This document shows, piece after piece, positions 35,601-43,778 of a stretch of 64,000 nucleotides of DNA; position 1 is the first letter of the stretch, and the number at the start of each line of letters is the position of its first letter. The notes beneath the pieces were generated by a model. It did no database searches and was not told where the DNA came from. It was given only the letters and a program-made list of their open reading frames with translations. This DNA is from Syntrophaceae bacterium (GTDB lineage: Bacteria; Desulfobacterota; BSN033; UBA1163). The stretch lies in the NCBI GenBank assembly GCA_013388635.1, contig JACAEX010000088.1, forward strand, positions 1-64,000, in the 5' to 3' direction. The position numbers and the translations under genes are program-made.

Positions 35601-37131
35601 ACAGATGCAGGAATTGGATCGAAAGACGATAGAGGCCTACCGAATCCCGGGGATCGTCCTGATGGAGAATGCCGGAAGGGCGGCCACAGAGGTCATCCTC
35701 AACACCTTCCCCGATCTTCAGAAGAAGAAGGTGGCCATTATCGCAGGGAAGGGGAATAACGGCGGAGATGGTTTTGTGATCGCTCGACACCTCCTCAACC
35801 AGGGAATCTCGGCTAAGGTCTTTCTGCTCACCGATCCGAAATCGCTCCGGGGAGATGCGGAGACCAATTTCAACATCCTTCACCATATGAAGGGAGAGGT
35901 GATCCCTCTGCCCTCCTCCAAAGATTATCAAAAGATAAAGAAGGGGCTGGAGAGCTTCGACCTCCTGATCGACGGCATCTTTGGAACCGGCCTGGATGCT
36001 GAGGTGAGGGGTTACTACCGGGAGGTGATCGATCACCTGAACAGCCTTCAGAAGCCGGTTGTCGCGATCGACATCCCCTCCGGTTTGGATGCCAATACCG
36101 GTAAGCCTTTGGGCACAGCCATCCGGGCATCCCTGACGATCACCTTTGGTCTGCCCAAGGTGGGCCACCTCATCTCGCCTGGGCTTGATTATGTGGGAAC
36201 GCTGAAAGTCGTCGATATCGGCATCCCTAAGAGATTGGTGGAAGAGGAGAAGATTCAAACCCATCTTCTGGAATACGAAGACATTCGAAGATGGCTCTCC
36301 GTACCCCGGCGGCCTGATAGTCATAAGGGCGATTACGGCCATCTGCTGGTCATTGCCGGATCGGTTGGCAAGACCGGGGCAGCGGCCATGGCCTGTGAGG
36401 CTGCCCTTCGGATGGGAGCAGGGCTGGTCACCCTGGCCATCCCGAAGAGCCTCAATTCGATCATGGAAGTGAAATTGACAGAGGCGATGACAGAGCCCCT
36501 GCCTGAAACTCCGAAACAGACCCTCAGCCTCAGGGCCTTCCATAGCATCCTTCGCCTCTGCGAAGGTAAAAAGGCTGTGGTCATCGGACCGGGCATCGGG
36601 ACATATAAGGAGACACAATCCCTCGTTCTCAAACTGATCAAGACATTGGACCTTCCAATCATCCTCGACGCCGACGGATTGGCGCCACTGGCGCCTCAAC
36701 CCAAGACCCTTCTCAGCACGAAGGGGCCGCTTATCCTCACACCCCATCCAGGCGAGATGGCCAGGTTGATCCGAACCACGGCCAAAGAGGTCCAGGAGGA
36801 TCGGATTGGCGTCAGCAGAAATTTTGCTCAATCCCACCGGGTCTATCTCGTCCTCAAAGGACATCGCACCCTGATTGCCACACCCAAGGGGGAGATCTTC
36901 ATCAACCCCACCGGAAATCCGGGATTGGCCTCCGGGGGAACAGGAGACGTGCTCACCGGAATGATCGGAGGACTGATCTCTCAGGGATTCGACATTCTTC
37001 CTGCCCTCCAGATATCGACCTTCCTTCACGGAATGGCTGGCGACGGAGTGGCCAGGGAATTGGGGGAAAAGTCTCTGGTTGCGACAGACATCATTGAGAA
37101 GATCCCCTCCCTCCTTCAGGGGAAGATTTGA
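35578..37131 (+). CDS. nnr: Bifunctional NAD(P)H-hydrate epimerase/dehydratase
   Basis: Repairs hydrated NADH/NADPH. 517 residues, two parts: the N-terminal YjeF_N epimerase (about 1-215, VMENAGRAATEVIL and IAGKGNNGGDGFVIARHL, VAIDIPSGLDANTG) and the C-terminal ADP-dependent dehydratase (about 235-510, GDYGHLLVIAGSVGKTGAA, LTPHPGEMARL, GNPGLASGGTGDVLTGMI). The start is the first of two adjacent ATG codons, with GAGGG upstream. The acpS-nnr pairing is common in proteobacteria. Confidence 0.95.
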   Translation: MMKVANAEQMQELDRKTIEAYRIPGIVLMENAGRAATEVILNTFPDLQKKKVAIIAGKGNNGGDGFVIARHLLNQGISAKVFLLTDPKSLRGDAETNFNILHHMKGEVIPLPSSKDYQKIKKGLESFDLLIDGIFGTGLDAEVRGYYREVIDHLNSLQKPVVAIDIPSGLDANTGKPLGTAIRASLTITFGLPKVGHLISPGLDYVGTLKVVDIGIPKRLVEEEKIQTHLLEYEDIRRWLSVPRRPDSHKGDYGHLLVIAGSVGKTGAAAMACEAALRMGAGLVTLAIPKSLNSIMEVKLTEAMTEPLPETPKQTLSLRAFHSILRLCEGKKAVVIGPGIGTYKETQSLVLKLIKTLDLPIILDADGLAPLAPQPKTLLSTKGPLILTPHPGEMARLIRTTAKEVQEDRIGVSRNFAQSHRVYLVLKGHRTLIATPKGEIFINPTGNPGLASGGTGDVLTGMIGGLISQGFDILPALQISTFLHGMAGDGVARELGEKSLVATDIIEKIPSLLQGKI

Positions 37132-37270
37132 TTTTCATCCTCTCTTCTTTTAAGATATATGCGGTGTTGATCCATACCTTCTCGCACATCCTCTGCAAAC
37201 TGAGCCGAACAGCTTCGCCTAAAGCGCCTTTGCTCGTCTGGGGAAGGCCAAGGGAGTCGGGGTTTCTGTT

Positions 37271-38431
37271 ATGGATATGAGGAGTGAAATCAAAAAACTG
37301 GCCCGGATCGAAGAGAAACCTTATCCTTTTTTATCCCTCTATCTCAATACAAAATGGGATGATGAGCAACAGCGGGAGCGCATTCGCCTCTTCACCAAGA
37401 ATCAATTGAGAAAGGCGCAGGATCAATTGAAAGGCCGGGACCGTGAAGGGTGGCGAAATGCCTTTTCAGAAGACCAGCAGCGGATTGAAACCTATGTGGA
37501 GGGCCTGGTTCGACGGATCTACGACGAGGAGGTGAATGGCACGGCCATCTTTTCGTGCAGCGGCGATGGGATTTTTCTCACCTACCCTTCCATCATCCCG
37601 TTCGATAATGCCTGTTTTATCTCGGACCTCCCCGTGCTCCATCCGCTCGCCCGTCTCTCTTCGCAATATCAGAATACCCTCCTGGTCATGGTGGAAACAG
37701 ATTCGGCCAAGTTGTTTGAGATCTCGCTGGAGGGGGTCCGGGAAGAATCGTCGATCGAAAGCTATGTGCCGGGGCGACATGATCAGGGCGGATGGGCCCA
37801 GATGAGGTATCAGCGCCATATCAAGGATCACATGGACAAACACCACAGGGAAGTGGCCGATCACCTGGTTGAGCTTTTTGACTCCGGCAAGTCGAAAAAG
37901 ATCGTCCTCGCCGGACAGGAACGAATCGTTGCCAATTTTAAAACCTTCCTCCCGGAACGAATCAAAGAGTATATTGTCGATACCTTTTCCATCGATTTCT
38001 CAGAGAAGAGATCGAAGGTGATATTCCATCTCCTTGGACGACTCCTTCAAAAAGAGAGGGAAGAGGTGGCCCAGGAGATCCAGGGCCTTTCGGACAGGGC
38101 GCTTAAGGCAGGAATGGCCACTCTCGGATTGAACGGGACATTGGAGGCCCTGAATAAGGGACAGGTTCGGGCGCTCTATCTTCTGACCTCATTCTCCGTT
38201 TCGGGCTTGAAGTGCTACCGATGTGGATCTCTCAATCTTCCGTCTCCCGGAGCAAATCTTCTCGCTCTCTGCACTCTATGCAGAGGGGAGACCAAGACCG
38301 TCGATCTGGCCGAGGCGATGACCAGGTCCGTTCTCCGCCAGGACGGGGAAGTCAAATGGGTCGAGGAACATCCGGTCTTGAAGGAAAACGATGGCGTGGG
38401 GGCCTCGCTGAGATTTCCTCTGTCCCGTTAG
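37271..38431 (+). CDS. Vms1/eRF1-like family protein (baeRF type) with zinc ribbon
   Basis: 386 residues resembling the bacterial archaeo-eukaryotic release-factor-like family and Vms1, whose members cleave peptidyl-tRNA or rescue stalled ribosomes. The central domain has the family-type loop GGWAQMRYQRH (Gly173-Gln177), in the place of the Vms1 GxxQ catalytic loop, followed by HREVADHLVELFDSG and KIVLAGQERIV. The C-terminus has a zinc ribbon with cysteines at 315, 318, 334 and 337. Lies between nnr and the BFN gene, away from other translation genes. The loop residue before Gln is Ala, not Ser; function is therefore not assured. No recognised symbol. Confidence 0.7.
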   Translation: MDMRSEIKKLARIEEKPYPFLSLYLNTKWDDEQQRERIRLFTKNQLRKAQDQLKGRDREGWRNAFSEDQQRIETYVEGLVRRIYDEEVNGTAIFSCSGDGIFLTYPSIIPFDNACFISDLPVLHPLARLSSQYQNTLLVMVETDSAKLFEISLEGVREESSIESYVPGRHDQGGWAQMRYQRHIKDHMDKHHREVADHLVELFDSGKSKKIVLAGQERIVANFKTFLPERIKEYIVDTFSIDFSEKRSKVIFHLLGRLLQKEREEVAQEIQGLSDRALKAGMATLGLNGTLEALNKGQVRALYLLTSFSVSGLKCYRCGSLNLPSPGANLLALCTLCRGETKTVDLAEAMTRSVLRQDGEVKWVEEHPVLKENDGVGASLRFPLSR

Positions 38432-38474
38432 AGAAGGCCCTCAGAACGTATGCCCTCAGGAAAGGAGCAACAGC

Positions 38475-38948
38475 ATGTATATCGAAATGAAAGTAAAATT
38501 TTTGACCTTCGATTCCACCTCGAACGGCTTCGTTGTCCTCCTCATGGACCTGGCCAACAAGACAGGACTTCCGATCTGGATCGGGCCTTTCGAGGCCAAT
38601 GCGATCGCCATGAAGCTGAAGAAGATCGGTTCCCATCGACCCATGACGCACGATCTGATACACAACATCCTGAAGGGCCTTGAATCTCAGGTGATAAAGA
38701 TCGTGGTCAATGACCTGAAGGAGAATACCTATTATGCCCTCATCTACCTCAGCCGCCGCGGTGAGGAGATCACCATCGACTCTCGGCCCAGCGATGCCAT
38801 CGCCATCGCCCTTGCGGTCGATGCCCCGATCTTCGTCTCCGAACAGGTAATCGAAAAGGCCCGGACCATCGACCTGGAGAAGGACGGAGACCAGTTGAAG
38901 GAATGGCTGGAAAACCTTAACCCAGACGATTTTAAATACAAAGCCTAA
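38475..38948 (+). CDS. Bifunctional nuclease (BFN/DUF151) domain protein
   Basis: 157 residues of the BFN family: LPIWIGPFEANAIAMKL, RPMTHDLIHNIL, SRPSDAIAIALAVDAPIFVSE. The family was described with DNase/RNase activity in plants and is broadly conserved in bacteria. A good AAAGGAG stands before ATG 38475. A gene of this type before tsaE is usual in deltaproteobacteria. Confidence 0.88.
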   Translation: MYIEMKVKFLTFDSTSNGFVVLLMDLANKTGLPIWIGPFEANAIAMKLKKIGSHRPMTHDLIHNILKGLESQVIKIVVNDLKENTYYALIYLSRRGEEITIDSRPSDAIAIALAVDAPIFVSEQVIEKARTIDLEKDGDQLKEWLENLNPDDFKYKA

Positions 38949-38958
38949 TAAGGGAAGA

Positions 38959-38979
38959 ACGCTAAGCGCATAGCGACCA
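38959..38979. repeat. Short copy of the GCTAAGCGC repeat
   Basis: ACGCTAAGCGCATAGCGACC just before tsaE. Same family as 35158-35193, lacking the inner TTAGCGCTCTGCGC. Confidence 0.6.
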
Positions 38980-39507
38980 ATGAAGATTCTTTTAAAGAGC
39001 CGGAGCCCCTCCGATACGATTCGAATCGGAAACCGGATTGGAAACCTTCTCCTTTTAGGGGACATAGTGGCCCTGGTCGGAGAACTGGGAGCAGGAAAGA
39101 CCCAATTGATCAAGGGGCTGGCAGCCGGTGCAGGAGTGAGGAAAACAACCTATGTCTCAAGCCCCTCTTTCACACTGATCAACGAGTATGCAGGCAGGGT
39201 TCCCTTTTATCACATCGATCTCTTTCGACTGGGGTCTGAGAAGGAGGCCGAGGAACTTGGCCTCGAAGAATATCTTCAGGGCCGTGGGGTAACCGCAATC
39301 GAATGGGCGGACAAGATCCCTTCCCTGCTTCCAAAAGAGCTGCTCTGGATAGAGATTCGCAACACCGGAAGAAAGACCCGGTCCCTTGAAATCACCGGAA
39401 AAGGAGAAAGATATCTGAATTTGGTGGACCAAATCCAAAGCTCCGAGTTCGGAGTTGGGAGTTCGGAGACAAGAAGAAGGGGTTCAAGACTCCCAACTAT
39501 CTGTTAA
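38980..39507 (+). CDS. tsaE: tRNA threonylcarbamoyladenosine synthesis ATPase TsaE
   Basis: Partner of TsaB/TsaD in making t6A37 of tRNA. 175 residues with the Walker A loop GELGAGKTQLIKGL, the TYVSSPSFTLINEY block, the Walker B-like YHIDLFRLG and EWADKIPSLLPKE. The last 22 or so codons come from a short inverted word repeat (SSEFGVGSSETRRRGSRL) and are probably not part of the fold, since the family ends near LNL. Ribosome site not clear. Confidence 0.92.
   Translation: MKILLKSRSPSDTIRIGNRIGNLLLLGDIVALVGELGAGKTQLIKGLAAGAGVRKTTYVSSPSFTLINEYAGRVPFYHIDLFRLGSEKEAEELGLEEYLQGRGVTAIEWADKIPSLLPKELLWIEIRNTGRKTRSLEITGKGERYLNLVDQIQSSEFGVGSSETRRRGSRLPTIC
39441..39476. repeat. CTCCGAGTTCGGAG word repeat inside tsaE end
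   Basis: CTCCGAGTTCGGAGTTGGGAGTTCGGAGAC, made of inverted words. It supplies the C-terminal tail of tsaE, showing that a repeat was inserted at or over the gene end. Confidence 0.55.
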
Positions 39508-39519
39508 GGGGGTACTGCA

Positions 39520-40758
39520 ATGGCATTGGTGGTTCAAAAATACGGGGGGACCTCAGTAGGAGATATCGAGCGGATCAAAAATGTGGCCTCCAGGGTGATC
39601 GCCACTAAGAAGCAAGGCCATGACGTGGTGGTCGTGGTTTCAGCGATGGCCGGGGAGACAGATAAGCTCATTCGTTTGGCCCAACAGGTCACGCCGAACC
39701 CTGATGAAAGGGAGCTCGACGTTCTGATCTCAACCGGAGAACAGGTATCGATTGCCCTGCTCGCCATCGCGCTCAAGTCGATGGGCTACGATGCCAAGTC
39801 CTATTTGGGATTCCAGATCAAGATCGCCACGGACAGTGTCTTTGGAAAAGCTCGCATCATGGATATCCAAAAGGAGAGGATACGGAATGATCTGAAAGAG
39901 AACCGGGTGGTCGTCGTCGCAGGATTTCAGGGGATAGACGAATCCAATAACATCACAACCCTGGGCCGGGGTGGCTCTGACACATCTGCGGTCGCCATTG
40001 CCGCCGCCCTGGAGGCCGATGTCTGTGAGATCTATACCGATGTCGATGGCGTCTACACCACCGACCCGAACATCTGCGAGAAGGCCAGAAAGCTATCCAA
40101 GATCTCCTATGACGAGATGCTCGAAATGGCCAGTCTGGGAGCCAAGGTCTTGCAGATCCGTTCTGTCGAGTTCGCAAAGAAATATAATGTCCCGATCCAT
40201 GTGAGGTCGTCTTTTAACGATAACCCTGGAACCCTGGTCTGCAAGGAGGATAGAGAGATGGAAAGAGTCGTTGTCTCCGGTGTCACCTACAATAAGAATG
40301 AGGCGAAGATCGAGATCATGCACGTCCCCGATGTCCCCGGTATCGCTGCCAAGTTATTTAAACCCATTGCCGATGCCAATATTGTCGTGGACATGATCAT
40401 CCAGACATCGAGCACAGAGAAAGGTTTTGCCGACGTGGCCTTCACCGTTCCCAAATCCGATTTCTCCAAAACGCTTCAAATCGTCAAGAGCTCTTTGAAG
40501 GAGATCGGCGGAAAGGAGATCAACGCCGACGAAAACATCGCGAAGGTATCCATCGTAGGGGTCGGGATGAGGAGCCATTCCAGCGTGGCCGCTCAAATGT
40601 TCTCCGCCCTGGCCAAGGAGGGGATTAACATTCATATGATCTCCACCTCAGAGATCAAGATCTCTTGCATCATCGATGCCAAATATACTGAACTGGCAGT
40701 CCGGGCCCTCCACGATGCCTTTGGGTTGGATAAACCAGAGGTGACAGAAGAACGATGA
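39520..40758 (+). CDS. lysC: Aspartate kinase
   Basis: First step of the aspartate family: phosphorylates aspartate. 412 residues: kinase domain with [16 protein letters not shown] and [20 protein letters not shown], followed by two ACT domains (about 265-400, [20 protein letters not shown] and [20 protein letters not shown]) that bind lysine or threonine. Monofunctional form. AAGGGGG precedes the ATG by a few bases. Stop overlaps a hairpin-forming repeat that may end its transcript. Confidence 0.96.
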   Translation: MALVVQKYGGTSVGDIERIKNVASRVIATKKQGHDVVVVVSAMAGETDKLIRLAQQVTPNPDERELDVLISTGEQVSIALLAIALKSMGYDAKSYLGFQIKIATDSVFGKARIMDIQKERIRNDLKENRVVVVAGFQGIDESNNITTLGRGGSDTSAVAIAAALEADVCEIYTDVDGVYTTDPNICEKARKLSKISYDEMLEMASLGAKVLQIRSVEFAKKYNVPIHVRSSFNDNPGTLVCKEDREMERVVVSGVTYNKNEAKIEIMHVPDVPGIAAKLFKPIADANIVVDMIIQTSSTEKGFADVAFTVPKSDFSKTLQIVKSSLKEIGGKEINADENIAKVSIVGVGMRSHSSVAAQMFSALAKEGINIHMISTSEIKISCIIDAKYTELAVRALHDAFGLDKPEVTEER

Positions 40759-40826
40759 ACCATGAACTTTGCACCATGAACAACTGTCTTTGTTCATCGT
40801 TCATTGTACATCGTCCATCGTTCAAT
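40751..40826. repeat. Hairpin of AACGATGAAC/GTTCATCGTT words
   Basis: AACGATGAAC (40751-40760, overlapping the lysC stop) is the exact reverse complement of GTTCATCGTT (40792-40801), followed by more GTTCATTG and CATCGTCC words. Part of the family seen at 16070 and 34381. It may act as a terminator, but has no T run. Confidence 0.6.
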
Positions 40827-40839
40827 TGAGGAGTTTACT

Positions 40840-42417
40840 TTGATTCGTTCCAATTCTATTAAAATTTATGACACCACCCTGCGGGATGGTTCTCAGGCGG
40901 AGGATATCGCCTTTTCCGTGGAGGATAAAATCCGAATCGCTCAAAAGTTGGACGATCTGGGTATTCATTACATCGAGGGCGGTTGGCCAGGATCCAACCC
41001 CAAGGACATCCGATTCTTTCAAGAGATCAAAAAGGTTCGCCTTTCCCATGCAAAGATAGTGGCCTTCGGGAGCACGTGTCGGCCGGGAACCCTGCCTGAA
41101 GAGGATCGCAATATCCAGGCCCTGATCGATGCCGGGACAGAGGTGGTGACCATCTTCGGGAAATCCTGGGATATCCATCCTCTCGAGGCGCTGAATATCA
41201 GTCTCGAAGAGAATCTGAAGATGATTTATCAGTCGGTTCGATTCCTTAAAGATCGTTTCTCAGAGGTCATTTTTGATGCCGAGCACTTCTTTGACGGTTT
41301 CAAAAGTAATCGCCGATATGCCCTCTCCGCACTGAAGGCCGCCCAGGACGCCAGGGCCGATTGGATCGTGCTCTGCGACACCAATGGTGGGACTCTCCCT
41401 GATGAGCTTCAATCGACGATCGATGAGGTGAAAAAAGAGATCACGGTCCCCCTGGGCATCCACGTCCATAACGACGCCGACATGGCTGTGGCCAATACGC
41501 TTCTCGCCGTGAAGAAGGGGCTGGCTCTGATTCAGGGAACCATCAACGGATATGGCGAACGGTGTGGGAATGCAAACCTCTGTTCGATCCTCCCCAATCT
41601 GAAACTGAAGATGGGGATCGACTGTATCACAGACGATCAATTAGAAAAGATCACCCATGTCTCCCGCTTCGTTTCAGAACTGGCCAACCTCCCGCATCAT
41701 AAATACATGCCCTATGTGGGAGACAGTGCCTTTGCCCATAAGGGCGGCGTCCACGTCAGCGCCATCCGGAAGAGCGATGTCACCTATGAGCACGTTCAAC
41801 CCGAGCGGGTTGGTAACCGGCGGAGGGTCCTCATCTCCGACCTGTCCGGTGAATCGAATATCCTTTATAAGGCCGCCGAATATAAGATCGATTTGGAAAG
41901 CAGAGATCCAAAGGTCCGGATGATCCTGAACGATCTCAAGCGGCTCGAAAACCAGGGCTTCCAATTTGAAGGTGCAGAGGGCTCTTTCGAGATCCTCATT
42001 AAAAAGGCCCTCGGCCAGCACAAAAAGTTCTTCGAGCTGATGGGATTTCGTGTCATCGTGGAGAAGAGGAGAGAGGAGGATCCTCCTCTCTCAGAGGCGA
42101 CCATCATGGTTCGGGTGGGAGATCGTATCGAACATACCGCAGCGGTCGGAAATGGTCCGGTCAATGCGCTGGACCATGCGATCCGCAAGGCATTGGAAAA
42201 GTTTTATCCCGAATTGAGGGAAGTAAAATTGATGGACTACAAAGTGAGAATTCTTTCGAGCAAAGATGGGACAGCCGCGCAGACGAGGGTCCTGATCGAA
42301 TCAGGAGACGGAAAATCGACGTGGGGGACGGTCGGGGTTTCTGAAAATATCATCCAGGCAAGCTGGCAGGCCCTCGTCGACTCGATCGACTATAAGCTCT
42401 TAAAAGAAAAAGGGTAA
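40840..42417 (+). CDS. cimA: (R)-citramalate synthase
   Basis: Condenses pyruvate and acetyl-CoA to citramalate for threonine-independent isoleucine synthesis. 525 residues from TTG 40840, chosen because GAGGAG lies 6 bases upstream; an ATG-like start at 40804 would read through the repeat. The DRE-TIM part has [35 protein letters not shown] and a C-terminal LeuA dimer/regulatory domain with [13 protein letters not shown]. Long two-domain form as in Geobacter. lysC-cimA adjacency is familiar from deltaproteobacteria. Confidence 0.93.
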   Translation: MIRSNSIKIYDTTLRDGSQAEDIAFSVEDKIRIAQKLDDLGIHYIEGGWPGSNPKDIRFFQEIKKVRLSHAKIVAFGSTCRPGTLPEEDRNIQALIDAGTEVVTIFGKSWDIHPLEALNISLEENLKMIYQSVRFLKDRFSEVIFDAEHFFDGFKSNRRYALSALKAAQDARADWIVLCDTNGGTLPDELQSTIDEVKKEITVPLGIHVHNDADMAVANTLLAVKKGLALIQGTINGYGERCGNANLCSILPNLKLKMGIDCITDDQLEKITHVSRFVSELANLPHHKYMPYVGDSAFAHKGGVHVSAIRKSDVTYEHVQPERVGNRRRVLISDLSGESNILYKAAEYKIDLESRDPKVRMILNDLKRLENQGFQFEGAEGSFEILIKKALGQHKKFFELMGFRVIVEKRREEDPPLSEATIMVRVGDRIEHTAAVGNGPVNALDHAIRKALEKFYPELREVKLMDYKVRILSSKDGTAAQTRVLIESGDGKSTWGTVGVSENIIQASWQALVDSIDYKLLKEKG

Positions 42418-42423
42418 CCGTTT

Positions 42424-42470
42424 CGAAATTCGGCATGCGCCTGCCTGCCGCAGGCAGGGATTTCGGAATT
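42424..42470. repeat. CCTGCCTGCCGCAGGCAGG palindrome repeat
   Basis: Eight-base arms (42440-42447 and 42451-42458) around CCG, flanked by ATTTCGG words. A common interspersed form. It replaces the expected ribosome site of the next gene. Confidence 0.6.
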
Positions 42471-43095
42471 GAAGAGAAGAAAGCTATCTCCTTTCTTGGA
42501 TCCGCAGTCTAAAATCCCCCTTCCCCATTCGATCAGAGGCTTTTCCTCTGGTCAGCAACTCATTCTTTTCGTCTTAGCCGTCTTCCTCCTCGTGATCCTT
42601 TCGCTTCAATTCTTTCATCGCCCTGCCCTTCCTCCGGAGGAGGTTTACCAGGAGATCGTCGTGGAAGTGCTGGGAGAAGTTCGCAAGCCCGGGATCTATC
42701 TCTTTCGAGAGCCCCCGACTCTCAGACAGGTGATTGAAAATGCAGGAGGCCTGAAGGAAGCTGCTCATTTCGATACCGATTCAGCCTCTGAGGTCCTGGA
42801 GACGGGAACATCGCTCAGCATTTTTAAAGAATCCGCCGAGGAGATCAGGGTGAGCTTGGGACGAATGGAACCCCGGAAGCTACTTGTCTTCTCCATCCCA
42901 CTCGATCTCAACCGGGTGACGGCTGAAGATCTCTGTCTGGTCCCTGGAATCGGGGAGACCCTGGCCAAAGAGATCGTGGCCTATCGTGAGAGAAGAAAGG
43001 GGTTCCGATCACTCGAAGAACTGAAAGCCGTCAAAGGGATCGGAGAGAAAAAATACCAGTCCCTTGGGGTCTACTTCACCGTAAGCCCTCGATAA
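42469..43095 (+). CDS. ComEA-like SLBB and helix-hairpin-helix protein
   Basis: 208 residues: one membrane segment (LILFVLAVFLLVILSLQFF, about 30-48), an SLBB domain (about 65-130, VVEVLGEVRKPGIYLFREPP) and paired HhH motifs at the end (LVPGIGETLAKEIVAYRER then AVKGIGEKKYQSL). This is the order of ComEA, the DNA-binding receptor of natural transformation. Starts at TTG 42469 inside a repeat edge, so the exact start is unsure. No other competence genes are in the window. Confidence 0.8.
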   Translation: MKRRKLSPFLDPQSKIPLPHSIRGFSSGQQLILFVLAVFLLVILSLQFFHRPALPPEEVYQEIVVEVLGEVRKPGIYLFREPPTLRQVIENAGGLKEAAHFDTDSASEVLETGTSLSIFKESAEEIRVSLGRMEPRKLLVFSIPLDLNRVTAEDLCLVPGIGETLAKEIVAYRERRKGFRSLEELKAVKGIGEKKYQSLGVYFTVSPR

Positions 43096-43251
43096 TTCCT
43101 CCTCCTCTGAGGATTGCTTTCCAGACTATCCGTATGGCAATTTCCACGGAAATACAGGGATTTTTATGACAAAATACGCACTTGACCCTATTTACGAAGT
43201 CGTCTCCTCTGAATAAACTTGTACCCAAGATCATTAAAAAAGGAGATGCTG

Positions 43252-43443
43252 ATGAGGTGTGATCGCTGTGGCAGCGCCATGATTCAGGAGAAATTCTATG
43301 GCCCCCAAGAACATTTCCACGGCTGGAGATGCATCTTCTGCGGGGAGATCATTGATCCGGTGATCCTCCAGAACCGGCGAGGATCAAGGCCGTTGTGGCC
43401 CATCACGCCAGATACAGAAGATAAGGTCCAATGGCAACGATAG
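43252..43443 (+). CDS. Small zinc-ribbon protein
   Basis: 63 residues: MRCDRCGSAMIQEKFYG, then WRCIFCGEIIDPVIL, giving two CxxC pairs that should bind one zinc. ATG 43252 is preferred over an earlier frame start because AAGGAG lies six bases upstream. Family not named; small ribbons of this form often flank membrane or stress genes in deltaproteobacteria. Overlaps the next gene by 13 bases. Confidence 0.65.
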   Translation: MRCDRCGSAMIQEKFYGPQEHFHGWRCIFCGEIIDPVILQNRRGSRPLWPITPDTEDKVQWQR

Positions 43444-43658
43444 GCGACAAATATAAGAATATCCTGACCGACAAGGTTTATAAAGTGAAAAACCTGAAGG
43501 GTATCTTTGTCCTTCTGGAGACCGAGGATGGAAAGACTCAGGTCCTGACGGAGCAAGGAAACCTCAATCTTTTCTACGAAAAGGTAGAGGAGGAAGACCC
43601 TCCCCAGGATCTGCCCCCTTCTTTGATGGCCCACCTTCAAAACCATAAGAACCTTTAA
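43431..43658 (+). CDS. Small hypothetical protein
   Basis: 75 residues, acidic, with a beta-rich N-terminal part (KVYKVKNLKGIFVLLETEDG) that looks like a small barrel or Tudor-like unit. Ribosome site AAGG four bases before ATG. Overlap with the zinc-ribbon gene implies a shared transcript. I do not recognise a family. Confidence 0.55.
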   Translation: MATIGDKYKNILTDKVYKVKNLKGIFVLLETEDGKTQVLTEQGNLNLFYEKVEEEDPPQDLPPSLMAHLQNHKNL

Positions 43659-43778
43659 TCCGGTCTGGAGTCGCGTCATCCTCGTACCCATTAAATTTCC
43701 CTGTCCCCCATCCCTTGACCCACCAGACTGATTCCAGTAGAATGGACTAAAGATCACACATCTTTCAAGGAGAAACCC

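Noticed and set aside
35521..37029. Open frame of 502 codons on the minus strand
   Set aside because: It lies opposite nnr, whose domains and motifs are complete. The product has no known fold and is rich in Asp, His and Gly runs expected from antisense reading.
40804..40839. Upstream start for cimA
   Set aside because: Reads through a short-word repeat; TTG 40840 has GAGGAG at the proper distance.
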